From NCBI GenBank assembly GCA_029582265.1, contig CM055819.1, positions 41,282,761 to 41,346,760 on the forward strand: DNA of 64,000 nucleotides, in the 5' to 3' direction. This stretch comes from Zoroaster sp. YZ-2022 (lineage: Eukaryota; Echinodermata; Asteroidea; Forcipulatida; Zoroasteridae). Shown here piece by piece: positions 1 to 11,274 of the stretch. The notes beneath the pieces are model-generated. The model had not been told where the DNA came from and searched no databases. It was given only the letters and a program-made list of their open reading frames with translations. Position 1 is the stretch's first letter. Each line of letters opens with the position of its first letter. A program made the translations under genes and the position numbers.

Positions 1-1
1 A

Positions 2-190
2 GAAGAAGAGGACCCAGGTGATGACTTTGTGCTGTATACGCGCAGAGGAGTCCAACGCCTCCGTAAAAAACGCGGAACAGGGGCAATAGCCACGCAACAA
101 CGACATAACTCATCCATTTCTCAACCGGCTAGCCAACCAAGTCAAACAACTCAAAGAGGAAGAGGACGCGGCAAAAATACGTCTACATAA
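2..190 (+). pseudogene. LINE ORF1 C-terminal end (L1/Tx1-type element, copy 1)
   Basis: An open frame of 63 codons runs from the window edge to TAA at 188-190. It is acidic, then basic (a GVQRLRKKRG stretch), and ends in a Gln/Ser-rich, RGRGRG tail. The same arrangement (DYVPYVRHGVQRYRKRRG) precedes ORF2 of the second LINE at 31703-31897 on the minus strand. This identifies it as the end of ORF1, the RNA-binding protein of a two-ORF non-LTR retrotransposon. The 5' part lies outside the window. Confidence 0.7.
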
Positions 191-232
191 AGTATTTTAT
201 TTTAAGTAAGTTTTTCTCCCTCTCTGATTTTT

Positions 233-1827
233 ATGAACGGTTTACATTTCATCCTCACTATGTTTGTCCTTAACACGCTTACAATAATGACAATTAATGC
301 TAATGGGATGACAGATAATTTCAAACGAAATGTCCTTTTTGATTACTTAAATCGTAGAAAATACAACATTGCTCTCATCCAAGAAACTCATAGTGAGGAG
401 GAAGACGAATTTGTGTGGCGTAAACAGTGGGCAGGAGAAATTCATTTTAGTCATGGTACCCGCCATTCCAAAGGAGTAGCAATTTTCATTTCTAACAAAT
501 GTGGATTACATTTAACTAAAATTACTAAAGAACAAGAAGGTAGATGGATTCATGGGGATATTATGTGGAATGAAAACATGTTTCCCTTGCTTCTGTTTAC
601 GCCCCCAATGCAGTTTACCCCAGAGTTAGATTTTTTGAATATGTCGAAACGTATTAATGAAAACTATTAATGGATTATTGGAGGGGATTTCAATTGCAAC
701 ATCGACAACAAACACACAAAGGATACAAGTAAAGTTATTTTCTCTAACCTTCTACAAGAAAGAATCTTTCTGATATTTGGCACAAACTATACCCCAACAA
801 TCCTGGATACACACATTTCCATCATGGGACTAAACAACCTAGTAGAATTTACTACATCGTTATGTGTCCTATCATGTGTGATCAAATTGAAGAAATTTAT
901 AATAATGCCACAGGTCTCACCGATCATCAAGCAGTTGTTGTCAAACTCAAAAATTTTGACAATTTTCATGGACCAGGGCGCTGGATTTGCAACAATAGCC
1001 TTCCTGATGATACTAATTGTTCATATAGAATAGAAACCTTTTGGACCTTTTGGCAAACCAAAAAAAGAGATCACGACTCTCTCCTTTCCTGGTGGGAAAT
1101 GGGAAAACATAAACTTAAAGAAATCATAAGAGACTATGGGAGAGAAAAATCACATTTTGAGAAACATAACAGAACATCTTAAAGAAATTGAAATGAAACT
1201 TAAACAGATTGAGATAAATGAATGGGAGAAAGCCAAAGTCCGTGTTCGCAATATTAATAAAAATGATGGTGACAAAAACAGTAAGTTCTTCCTGAACCTG
1301 GAAAATCAACAAACAAATCATTACAGATTACAAAAAATACAAGATATTCATGGTAATTATATTGATCAACCCGGACCTATGATTCAATGCATTAACAGTT
1401 TCTATGAAGTATTATATACCTGTGATAATATTAATGATGATCATATGCAAATGATTCTTAATGAAATTAATACGATTCCTTTTGACGATAATAAAGTCAA
1501 AAATCTTGTTAAAGATATTGATGAAGTTGAGCTCAGACAAGCCTTGTATCAAATGAAAACTGGCACTTACCCAATTCTATGAATAGGCCTTAATTAGATT
1601 AATTTATAAAAATAAAGGTTGTAAAGAAGACCTAAGAAACTGGCGTCGAATCAGTTTACTAACTTATTTCGAAAGTCATAACCAATAGACTTAAAATGAT
1701 CATGCCCGTTATTATTGGAGAAAATCAAACGTGGAGTTCCTGAAAGAAATATACATGATAATTTAACCATTTTAAGAGACGGTATAGATTACATGGAATG
1801 TCTGAATTGATTATTAATAGGTAGATG
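233..1827 (+). pseudogene. LINE ORF2, endonuclease and start of RT (L1/Tx1-type, copy 1, left part)
   Basis: The frame at 233-670 encodes the N-terminus of an AP-type endonuclease: TINANGM, then a LIQETHS motif with the catalytic Glu, then WRKQWAGEIHFSHG. Frames at 862-1182 and 1136-1582 continue the linker (TDHQAVVVKL, the endonuclease SDH-type box, then GDKNSKFFLNLENQ). RT motifs follow in broken frames to about 1800 (NWRRI, IHDNLTILRDGIDYME). Several frameshifts and stops show it is dead. Aligned by eye to copy 2 (28574-32230, -), about 100 residues of RT core, including the FDRIEW box, are absent at the point where the pogo element was inserted. ORF2 normally supplies nicking and reverse transcription for target-primed insertion. 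Confidence 0.85.
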
Positions 1828-3303
1828 TAGGGAATACCGGACAGTAGGGAATACCGGACACTTTTTCAGATCCAGCCCTGGCTGCCAACATGACAGGGTC
1901 AGGATTGAAATAGCGCCATCTGTAGTTCAGTTGTACCATTCTGCACCATTGCATATTGATAACTAGAAGATCGAGTGAAAACTTTCCAAGAAAACCACCA
2001 CAACCTGATAAGGTAGGAAAAGTTGCAGCCTAAAAAAGGGTCTGATGTAAAAATGGAGATTTCATAGAATATGATGGTTCAAAAATTAAATTTGGGGGCG
2101 AGCTGTATTTGATGCATTATTGGCATGTTTCAAGGGTGGGCCTGACATATTTTGTGTGTACGCTCAGTGTGCACAGTGTATATTGGGATGGTAGTGCATT
2201 GAATACAGCTTGTCGGTATGTAATTTGTGTAGGGAATACCGGACACCGAAAATGGCCGACGGTTTGTTTACTTCCGGGTTTAGTTGCTTAGCAGTTGGTG
2301 TGTTATGGGTATTATATAAATGGTTATTTTAGTAAGATAATTACTAACATAATTAAGTATTTATTAATCAAATTGTTTGACCATTTTTTTTGGTAGGCAG
2401 ATTCACGGAAGCCAACGCTGGCGGCGCACTTCATGACCTGTATATTTGGGTCACGACCTGTGACCGTACTAATGCTGCTCCGGCAAACAGGCGCGAACCG
2501 CATTACACCCCCATCGCCGAATTGATCGTTTTTAGTGTTGATGTGATTGGGTCCGGATCTATCGGGAAGCCATTTTGTTTTCATGCAAAGTGCATGCATC
2601 GCAGTTTTTGCCGTCGTCCAAATAGATCGCCGTTTTCGAGGTAAGTTGAACTTTATTTTTCCCCTCCAACTTCAATCATATTTAGGCATAATAGGGGTAC
2701 CTCCGTTCAATTTAAAAATGAAATAATGGCAATCTACGATATTTAATCATCTTAAAACCAGCAATACTTTTCATGAAAGTCGTTCCCGCAAAAGTTTTAA
2801 TGCGACCCGCAAAAGTTTTATGCGATGTGCGAATCGAAGTCGAAGATCCCAGGGGAAAAAATTGCATAATTTTGCTGCATATTTTATCATGCTGCGTGAT
2901 TGTTAAGGGGGAAAATACCACATAAATGATGTCTAATGGGTCATTTTGTGAATTTTTATCGTGAAATTTATAATAAAATGTTGTAATTTGGATAAATATT
3001 ATTATTATGCCACATCCTTTGTAGGTATTGAAATGGTATAACCCATATGAAAAATGGACTCTGCCCCACGCATGCCGAAAGATGTTATGAAGTGGGTCAT
3101 TCCATTTTCCAAAATAGGGGGTTCACTTAAATTATGCAAATGTTAGCAGATTTGTGCAATTTGTGAATGTAATTTGTACAATTTAGGATGAAATTAAAAT
3201 AAAAACCGACCTTCCAATTGGATATATATATTTTTAAATAAGTCATTGTTGATTATTTTGATATAGTAGGCCTATTATAGATTATTTTATGCTATGGATA
3301 TGG

Positions 3304-4424
3304 TAGGCAGATTCATTAAAATTTCAAGTTGTTTTGATCACACTGATGTTGTTTTTATCTGAAAGTGCTTTCAACATGCTTTAAAATATTTTTTTAATTT
3401 TATGTAGTCTACGCTATTTTTCATGTTTTTTGTTCTTGTTAATTTTATTATAGGTTAAATACTCCATTGGCAAGCTATTCGTTTGCTTCGATGGCTCGGG
3501 AAACCTGCAAGAAGCCTTGAGAGAAAAACTAAATGTATCCAGGCAACAGCTCCAAAGACCAAAACAAAGAGCAGAACAAAAGAGACGAAAAAGAAAAAAA
3601 TATTTGAAATTGTCATCCAGTATGGATTCTGGGAGTCGAGAGAGGACTGGCAGATATTGCAGTAGGGGATTTGTATTTATATGTGATGGGTCTTAGAATG
3701 TCCATGGATCTGCAAAAGGAGAAAGAAAATGACAGTTAAAACAAACAAGTACATGTACGTGTTTCTTTTTGTTTCAAAGTCAGGGTATGTGTAATTTACC
3801 TGCAAATGCCTGTGGCAGCCATCTTAGATTTTGACAGCCATTTTGAATAAATAATGAGGTAAACAGAAAATGATATGCTTCAGTGAACACAATAATATAT
3901 TATCATATTTGTGCCAAATATAATTGTTCATTCTCATTTTCACCAAATAGTGCAATTTTCCAAACAGCCTTTAAATTTTGTCAAATAGTGCAACAGCCTT
4001 AACATTTTGTGTGCATTTTACAGTTATATATATAAGCGTAAATTTTTATTCTAAAATATGGCGGCCATTTTGAATATATTATTATGTATTCATCTTCCAG
4101 TGGCAAGTGACAATGATGGAATTGGTTTACCAGAAAACATCATAACTTTATCTCAAATCTTAATACATGTAAAAACACATGTAAAATTTGTTAGTATATT
4201 CCTATGTACAGTAACTATATATAGCTCATCTGGTCACAACTTTTTTGGCCATTTTGCATATGAAATGGCACAGATTTTCCGAACACTAAAAGTCGTGTAA
4301 CCTCACTTAGGCTCACCCTATAGAAGTGGTTGACCCCTCATTTTAAAGCTTATTGAAAGTACTTTCAGATAAAAATAACATCAGTGTGATCAAAACAACT
4401 TGAAATTTTCATGAATCTGCCTAT
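3304..4424. repeat. Inverted repeat inside the pogo element (about 85-bp arms)
   Basis: The arms are 3304-3388 (starting TAGGCAGATTCAT) and 4340-4424 (its near-complement, ending ATGAATCTGCCTA). They match along about 85 bp with a handful of differences and enclose about 950 bp of AT-rich sequence. A third occurrence of the arm start (GGTAGGCAGATTCA) lies at 2392. This could be a nested foldback element or an older subterminal repeat of the transposon. Confidence 0.65.
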
Positions 4425-4447
4425 TTTTGGGAATGGGTAGCACCTCA

Positions 4448-4492
4448 GGGGGGGGGGGGAGGGGTGGGGGAGGGGGGTGAGGGAGGGGGGGT
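4448..4492 (+). repeat. G-rich tract with G-quadruplex potential
   Basis: This is a 45-bp run of almost only G, broken by single A or T bases. It has at least five tracts of four or more G, so an intramolecular quadruplex is possible on the + strand. It lies inside the pogo element, about 740 bp before the transposase start. Confidence 0.6.
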
Positions 4493-5228
4493 GAGAGTCG
4501 ACACCAAGAACTACGATGCTACATACGATGCTACATATAGGGTGTGATTATGTTGCGCTTTAAATCAATATGCATAGGTGCTTGTGTATTTCTTATAACT
4601 GATTTACAGTTCTACTATTATTGCAGCCCATTAATTCAAAATAATGGTCAGTGTCGTTGAACGCAACAGTGCGTAACGCAGTTGATTTAAATCGCAATTT
4701 AAATCAAATAAGCCTTATCGCTAATAGCAGCTGCAAGAAATTGTGGGATGTCTGTGGGCGCAACAGCGCCACTGCGTGCCGCGCGGACAAACAAAATATT
4801 ATTGACGTCACAAAAGCTGCGCCAAACAGATGCCCCTTTTTGTATCCCTGTATGCTTTGCGGCAGTTGCTTCAGTGCTATTAGCGATAAAGCTTATGATG
4901 TGGTGTCATTTATGAGTTCATAATGTGTCCTTGGCCCAACATAAGGCCTAAACAAATTGTTGTGTTGCCTTCCGCGACCGACCCATGCTTTTCACAAGAA
5001 AATGTTTAAAAATTTGGTCGCAAAAGGCACCCAATTTTAAAAAATTTTGCAAATTGCACAATTTTGGGTGTTTTTTCGGTTGAAAATTAGCAAAATAAAA
5101 AAAATTAATTTAAAAAGGAGACGCATTATTCACCCATAAGGGACCGCATGACCCATGATTTGTTAACTAAATTACTGTGAAAGGTCATGTTTTAAATAAA
5201 ATTTGTTTGTTATATTTTTAAAATACAG

Positions 5229-7192
5229 ATGCCATTCAAATATGTTAGGAAAACAGGGCGTGGTTCGTGGTCACCTGAAGATATGTCCAAAGCTGTCAAC
5301 GCATGTAAGTGAGGTGAGATGAGTATCCGGCTTGCAGCAAAGACCTATAACATACCCAAGTCAACGCTGTCAGAATGGGTGAAATTGAATGCTGGTGATG
5401 TCACTGATTTCTCTGCTAATCCGCCTAGTCTGGGTAGGAAACCAACACTGGGAGCTGAAAATGAAGCAGAGTTGGAGCGTCTAATCCTTGACATGGAATC
5501 ACGCGGTTTCGGCCTAACTAAAGCGGACGTCTGCAGAATAGCGTTTGAGTTTGCAGAGAGCAACAACATTGAACACGACTTCAACAAAGTGACTCACAAA
5601 GCTGGCCGCTTCTGGATGGCAGGCTTTCTTAAACGCCATCCTAGAATTGTACCCAGAAAGGCAGAGGGCTTGTCCAAGGCTCGTGCCATAGGCATGAATA
5701 AAGAAGTAGTACAGCAGTACTTTGATCAGCTCGGTGCCATCCTGGATAGAGAAGGATTTCACCAGTCACCCAATAAAATCTACAATGTGGATGAGTCGGG
5801 TATGCCCATGATCAACCAGCCAGGAACAGTTCTTGCACAAAAAGGAAAACGCTCGGTTGTGACTGTTACAAATTCCGAAAAGGGCGAGAATGTTACTGCT
5901 GTAGCTTGTTGTAATGCTGTAGGACAATTTATACCGCCAATGATTATTATGAAGGGCAAGAGAAAGAAAGACGAATTTGCTGATGGGCTGCCTCCGGGTT
6001 CCGAAGTTCGGATGTCTGAATCCTCGTACATCAACAAGGACTTGTTCCTGCAGTGGCTTCATATGTTCCGGAAGCATGCTGCACCGGGCAAAGTTCTACT
6101 TGTAATTGACGGTCACACGTCGCATGTGAAGAGTGTTGCGGTACTAGAGTACTGTATCGCAAATGAGATTATCCTCGTGTGTCTACCTGGGCACACAACG
6201 AAGTACCTTCAGCCTTTGGACCGATCAGTCTTCAAGTCCTTGAAATCTAATTGGCACATAGCAACGAACTTGTTCATGAGACAGAATCCTGGTGGAACCG
6301 GTTCGGGCCACTGTTTGCTGCAGCTTGGGGAAAGTCAGCCTCTGTATCAAATGTCACCTCAGGATTTCGCGCATGCGGTATACATCTGTTTAATCCAGAC
6401 GCAATACCTAATGATGCATTTCCCCCATCCGAGACCACAGAGAGGGAATTGGCAGCATTGATTATCCCAAACCAACAACAGACTATCAATGCTCCAAGTG
6501 ATGTTGAGGACATGGACACTGAGGAAGATTCAGAAGATGTCTTTGTTGACGCTGGTGCACCGGATGCACAACCAGACGCGGTACCACAAACACACAATAT
6601 CATCACTGCTGCCATGCCGACTGTTGTCAGTCCCCCCAGATCAGGCACACAAGCACCACAGAGTGAGCTTTCACGAATTACACCCACCTGCAGTCCTGCA
6701 AGTGACCAACCTACATGTAGCACTAGCAGTAGCAGCAAGAAGTCGTTCAGTGACATCCAACCACTGCCGAAAGTGGATCGTCCCCAGACTACTAGTAAAC
6801 GACGTAAACAACAGTGGGGGGAGCTAACCACAAGTGAGTACTTGAAAGAAGTGCGCAATATAGAAGAACGAGGAAGTGTCAACCCAGGACCAAAGAAAGC
6901 CAAAGGCAAGGCAAAATCACAGCCTAAAGGAAAATCTGCCCCAAGTAAAGAAAAGGGAAAGGCAAAGGCTCAAAATCAAAACAAACAAAGCAAAGCAATC
7001 ACAGATGCAGTGAAAAACCCGGACAATTATTGCGCACATTGTGATGGGTACTTTTTTGATGATAGTGACGACGAGGCGTGGATACAATGCCAAGTTTGTG
7101 GATCATGGTTCCACGAAGACTGCGCAGGGGCCTTTGGCAAAACCGTGTTCACTTGTGATGAGTGTGCTAAATCTAAGAACTTTAAATTGTGA
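5229..7192 (+). pseudogene. pogo/Tigger-like transposase with C-terminal PHD-like finger
   Basis: The frame starts at ATG 5229 (MPFKYVRKTGRGSWSPEDM), meets an in-frame TGA at 5310 and continues from 5319 to 6461. A single frameshift near 6290 moves the rest into the frame ending at 7192. Domains in order: a psq/CENP-B-type HTH (AAKTYNIPKSTLSEWV), a second HTH with KAGRFWMAGFLKRHP, and a DDE core with Asp in IYNVDESGM (codon 5790), VIDGHTSH (codon 6108) and LQPLDRSVF (codon 6219). There are 36 residues between the last two. The C-terminus is Ser/Pro- and Lys-rich and ends in a Cys4-His-Cys3 pattern (YCAHCDG, IQCQVCGSWFHEDC, FTCDECAK). DDE enzymes of this family cut and paste DNA at TA sites; a PHD-like finger would bind histone tails. 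The stop and the shift make this copy inactive. Confidence 0.88.
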
Positions 7193-7872
7193 AATGGACT
7201 GCTTATTTGAAACAAAGTGTGCTTTAAAAAGTTATACAAGTGTGCTGAACAAGAACGAAGAAAAAATACACATGCCTTATTAAAATTAATTTAAAAATGG
7301 TAAATTGTTAAAACATGGTTTTTAAATAACAAAATATTAAAATAATTGTAAAAGTTTACTGTTTAAAATCAGGCGGGATTTTAAATTCTGATGCTCCACT
7401 CTTGTTACATGTGTTCTCAATCAAGCATTTCTGTCCATATATGGATAAGTTTGACATTACGTGATGAGTGGCACACCATATTCTGAATGTGTTTCGAAAA
7501 ATTAGAATTTTTTATATTTTGAAGAAAAAAATCCATAATTTCATAAATTTAATCCAGAAAATTAATTTGAACTAAATAATGATATAAAGAATCAATAGAA
7601 ACATGTTAATTTGATAGTTTACCTTCATTCCAGTGCTTCCAGTTAGACCTTTATACCAAAAAATTGTTCTGAACACACTGTCCGGTATTCCCTACAATTT
7701 ATGATGACGTCATTATTTGCATATAACTGCCTCACCAAATATGTGATGACCTTTTTTTTAAGTAAAATAAAGTTGAATGATGTAGTTAACTAATAAGAAT
7801 CTTTATCTTTTGTGATTTAATTGTTTTCATATGCAAATTAGGTAAATGGGCTTAAGTGTCCGGTATTCCCTA

Positions 7873-9650
7873 CATCCCTAGAAGGAATTAAGCTTCCTGA
7901 TGATCAAGAAATATTTAAAGTCGTTCAGCACGCTGATGACATTACTGTTTTCATTCGTAATAACCAAGAATTTGATGTTCTTAAAGAGGCTCCACAATCA
8001 ACCACGATAAAACTACCGTTTTATGGTTAGGCAAATGGAAGATCAGAACAGATTCCCCTTGTGGCTATAACTGGGTTTCGGATAAACTAAAAATATTATG
8101 AGTGTATTTTGGTAACGATGTTTCCCTTGAAGATAAATGGAATCCCAGGATAAACAACTTGAAACACACCATGAACAGATGGAAAGAACGTAACCTGACT
8201 CTTAAAGGCAAAGCTATCATTGGTAACACTATGATTGGTGCAGGTTTATCCTATTTAGGATCTATTTTACCATGTCTGAATGATCTGATCCAATAAATTG
8301 ATGATATTATTTGGGGATTTTATTGGAACGGCAAAGCCGATAAAATTAAACGTAATGTCATGAGGTAAAACTGATCGTGGGGGGACAGGACTAATTAACA
8401 TTCGTTTCAAACTTGACAGCCTCAGGCTAAAATGGTTGTCAAAATTTAATACTGGTGTGGGTAAATGGCGTTCTTTATTCAACTACTGGATCAATCGGGC
8501 AAGTGACAAATACAATCTTGGATGGTACGTCTTTAATAATTCTTTAATTGGTGTGCAAACAACTGTCTTTTATAAAGATCCCCTTCATTCTTTCCATAGA
8601 GCTGAATGAAGAATAAATGCTTTTGTTACCTGTTATAATGAAGCCCAAGACCTTCCTCTATTGAAAAATACTATTATTAGGCCTACTAACAATAAACAAA
8701 ACAATGCTGACAGGAAGATTCTCTCATTCATTGGTTTGACTAGATTACATCATGTCATTTACAATTTTAAGCTGAAATCTTGTCAAAAATTTAGTGAAGA
8801 ATGCAACCTTTATCCTATGAACGCTGGAAGAATACGAAAACGTTTGGAAAAAGCTACTGAACCTACTTTTTGGGGGGAGACTAGACAAGGCCAAGCTAAC
8901 CATGCCAGTCATTCGTTTAATTAATATCAGCACCAAAGCATTCTATAATAACCTTTCTTTTAAATATAACACTAAACTACGGCTGAATCCCAGTGGGAAC
9001 ATATTTTTAATTTGAGTCCTAACTTTGAATGGAACACTATTTGGCGAAATGGTATGAATTGTAAGCTTCTTGATCATCGTGACAGAGACCTTTGGTATAA
9101 ATTAAAACATAGAATTCTACCAACTAAAGGCAAACTTTTCAAAATGAACATTGTAACTGATGATAAATGTCCTCTGTGTAACACTGAAACAGAAAATCTG
9201 GAGCATATTTTTTATCTATTGTCAAAAACATCTTGAAACCTGGATCTTTATTGAGCATATTCTAAGTAAATACACTGGTAACCAGGCACGTAGCTACGGG
9301 AGGCACGTGCCCCCCCTCCCCCCCCCCCAAATTGGATGTTAGTTTCAAAACTTCAAAGGGGTGGGCCATCCCCCCATACCAACAAATAATTGTGCGAAAA
9401 ATTCTGGCTCACAAGAGCATGCACGGAATGTGCCCCCCAAAAATTCCAACTCTGGCTACGTGCCTGCCGGTAACAAACACTATTACATGACAGACACTAA
9501 CAGAATTTTGGGTAACGGTATGGATGATTTAGCACTTTGTTTAAAAGCCAACTGATTTTAAAACGTCAAGAAGCAACGTCAGCAAATTTAAATTAAGGTA
9601 AGATCTAATGAAATGTCCAATATGAACACTTTCAGAAGAAAAACAAAGTA
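7873..9650 (+). pseudogene. LINE ORF2, RT palm to C-terminus (L1/Tx1-type, copy 1, right part)
   Basis: Coding resumes after the pogo element with GIKLPDDQEIFKVVQHADD, the RT motif C with an HADD box, then IFKVVQ...LKE. Later frames give RWKERNLTLKGKAIIGNT (8102-8296), a GGTGLINIRFKLDSLRLKWL segment near 8370, and a zinc-knuckle-like C-terminus (RDLWYKLKHRILPTKG, then CPLCNTETENLEHIF, 9060-9230). The last part (YTGN, then KHYYMTDTNRILG, 9265-9520) is split exactly by the hAT MITE at 9283-9466. Stops and frameshifts occur throughout. Alignment with copy 2 fades near 9650. Confidence 0.82.
9283..9466. mobile_element. hAT-type MITE, 184 bp
   Basis: The ends are CAGGCACGTAGC and GCTACGTGCCTG, short TIRs of the hAT form CA..TG. 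The flanks are CTGGTAAC (9275-9282) and CCGGTAAC (9467-9474), an 8-bp target duplication with one difference. The interior is GC-rich with C runs and has no coding capacity. Removing the element and one flank copy restores the LINE reading YTGNKHYYM, which confirms both boundaries. Confidence 0.9.
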
Positions 9651-9766
9651 TTAAATAAATTATTACTCTTGCCATTGTGTTCAAGATGTTATAATCTGAC
9701 CCATAATCTGCATAGCTTATCCCATCAAAGGAAAGTTACAGCTGTCGCCTGCCTTTATCGAATGCA

Positions 9767-10027
9767 GTGCAACAAGTGCCCAACCTTGCTGAAATCTTTG
9801 GTCCCAACTCCAAGGCCCCTGCTGTACGGCTTACCAGACAGTCCGCTCTGATCAACTCCTTTGCTTTACAGAACCCAGTCCCCCAAGGAATGACTGCAGC
9901 AAAGACCTTAGCAAGTTATGACAAAGCCTTCCTCCCTGCATCTGGAACAATCTCCCCTCATCTTCAGTCCATCACATCAGTGACCAAGACATCTAGCAGT
10001 TTAAATGCAGGATCAACAAGATCTTGA
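9767..10027 (+). other. Unrecognised open frame, possible exon or retro-copy fragment
   Basis: This is an 86-codon frame of even composition (QQVPNLAEIFGPNSKAPAVR to SLNAGSTRS) with codon use more gene-like than its AT-rich surroundings. It is preceded by a possible splice acceptor (CGAATGCAG, 9761-9769). No family was recognised and no partner exon was found. It could be an exon, a processed fragment or chance. Confidence 0.25.
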
Positions 10028-10286
10028 AGTAGTTCAGTGTGCGACAAGAATGATTACAGCGTGATGCTAATGGCCATGTTTCACATCACTTTTTAGATGG
10101 GAAAGACATGGCCCCTGTACATGTAGCATGTTTTTATTTTATTAATGTTTCAAGTATTTACTGTGGGTTTTGGTTGGATAAAAACTGGCTTTCATTATCC
10201 CCCTGGGATATCTGCTTGTTCTCTGGGGTGCTATTTTGAACAGGTTCATAAAAAAAACACACAAAAAAACCACGTTATTGTATTCA

Positions 10287-10575
10287 TTACTCATAGCCTA
10301 GGTCATTGGTTGTTCCATGCGCGGATCTGATGTTTCGAAAGGGGGAGGGTCGGGGTGTAGGGCATGGGCAAACTGCCACAAAGGGTTGGGTACACCAACA
10401 AATTGCATGACAAGAAGGGGACTCTTGCGCACCTTCCCCTCCCCGGATCCACGAATGCCAAATTCTATTGTCATGATTATTTCCTCAAATTCTCAATTTG
10501 AAAATAATGTTAGGACATTTATAATTAGTCATGAAGGTCGGCGCATTGATTTAATAGGATAATGTATACACCCTT
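10287..10575 (+). repeat. Dispersed repeat, related to 35934-36960
   Basis: It shares with the region near 36 kb the segments ATTACTCATAGCCTAGGTCA, GCGCGGATCT, CTCCCCGGATC, TTTGAGGAAAT and the 3' word CGGCGCATTGATTTAAT (complement near 36100). In this copy the middle segment is inverted relative to the other copy. The GCGCGGATC end resembles hAT termini. No coding capacity. Confidence 0.6.
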
Positions 10576-11051
10576 AGTCAGAGCCGTATAACACACATGA
10601 CGTCATTGTTAACCAACATTATATAGCCATTATATTCAAAATATAATATTAATATTCTAGATACTATTACATTTAAATCGAATACTAAAACCGCCGAATC
10701 AAATGCAATTAACATTAATGTTTACAAAAATTAGGCCCTTGATCACCGACATTTAACAAAAGTGCGGATAAATATATCACAAATTTTGTCATAATCGTTT
10801 ACAAATAACGTTGTTTAGGAGTGTTTTCATGAACAGATTGCTTTAAGGCCTATATTCATAATTGAAATATTTTATGAAAACTAAAATAAATGAATAATAA
10901 ATTCACTTGCCAACCATGACTACAGATGATGGACATTAGTGTATATGTAATGTTCGTTGCCAATTAGATACGCAGGGTAGGATTAGGTGATCTGGCTTAA
11001 ATTAAAGCTCAGATTTAGTCAATATTCATGTGCATCTATTAATTCATATAC
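10576..11051. other. AT-rich intergenic sequence
   Basis: No gene, RNA or repeat was recognised in this stretch. It is AT-rich with stops in all frames. Confidence 0.5.
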
Positions 11052-11274
11052 TTAAAGGGACAATATCGTCAAGGTCAGAGTAGATTTTCAACAAGGCATG
11101 GAATCGGTGTCATAGTTTAAGATGAACACAGTGACTGATAATTACTGGCTCATTTATGCAGCAGCAACGGTAATACAACCTTATCATGTGGGTATTATTC
11201 AGTCACCGGGTTAACCTAAAAGTAGCAATCCAATTCCATGACCTGTTGATCGTGACGATATTGTAATACTTTAA
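11052..11274. mobile_element. TTAA MITE, copy 1 (about 220 bp)
   Basis: The element lies between TTAA 11052-11055 and TTAA 11271-11274. Its ends resemble AGGGACAATATCGTCA and the complement; the right end here is worn. Two further copies in the window (59825-61019 and 61524-61741) share the interior words AAGATGAACACAGTGACTG and CAGCAACGGTAATA or their complements. TTAA flanks are typical of piggyBac-type elements. Non-autonomous, no ORF. Confidence 0.8.

Larger units (their letters stand above)
1828..7872 (+). mobile_element. pogo/Tigger-like DNA transposon, about 6.0 kb, inserted in the LINE
   Basis: The ends are perfect inverted repeats: GGGAATACCGGACA at 1830-1843 and its complement at 7857-7870. 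Each is flanked by TA (1828-1829 and 7871-7872), the target duplication of the Tc1/mariner-pogo group. The repeat match extends to 18 bp if the flanking bases are counted. The left TIR is immediately duplicated (1844-1860). The only recognisable gene is a DDE transposase with CENP-B-type helix-turn-helix (5229-7192). The 3.3 kb before it has no clear coding sequence but holds an inverted repeat (3304-4424) and a G-rich tract. LINE coding sequence resumes right after the element. Confidence 0.88.

Noticed and set aside
4651..4923. 90-codon ORF inside the pogo element as an accessory protein
   Set aside because: No start context or recognisable domain, and composition like the surrounding non-coding sequence.
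6274..6909. 211-codon minus ORF opposite the transposase
   Set aside because: Shadow frame of the pogo transposase; the plus strand has clear DDE and PHD-like motifs.
10145..10562. Open frames near 10.1-10.5 kb as exons
   Set aside because: They overlap the dispersed repeat shared with 36 kb and have no splice partners.
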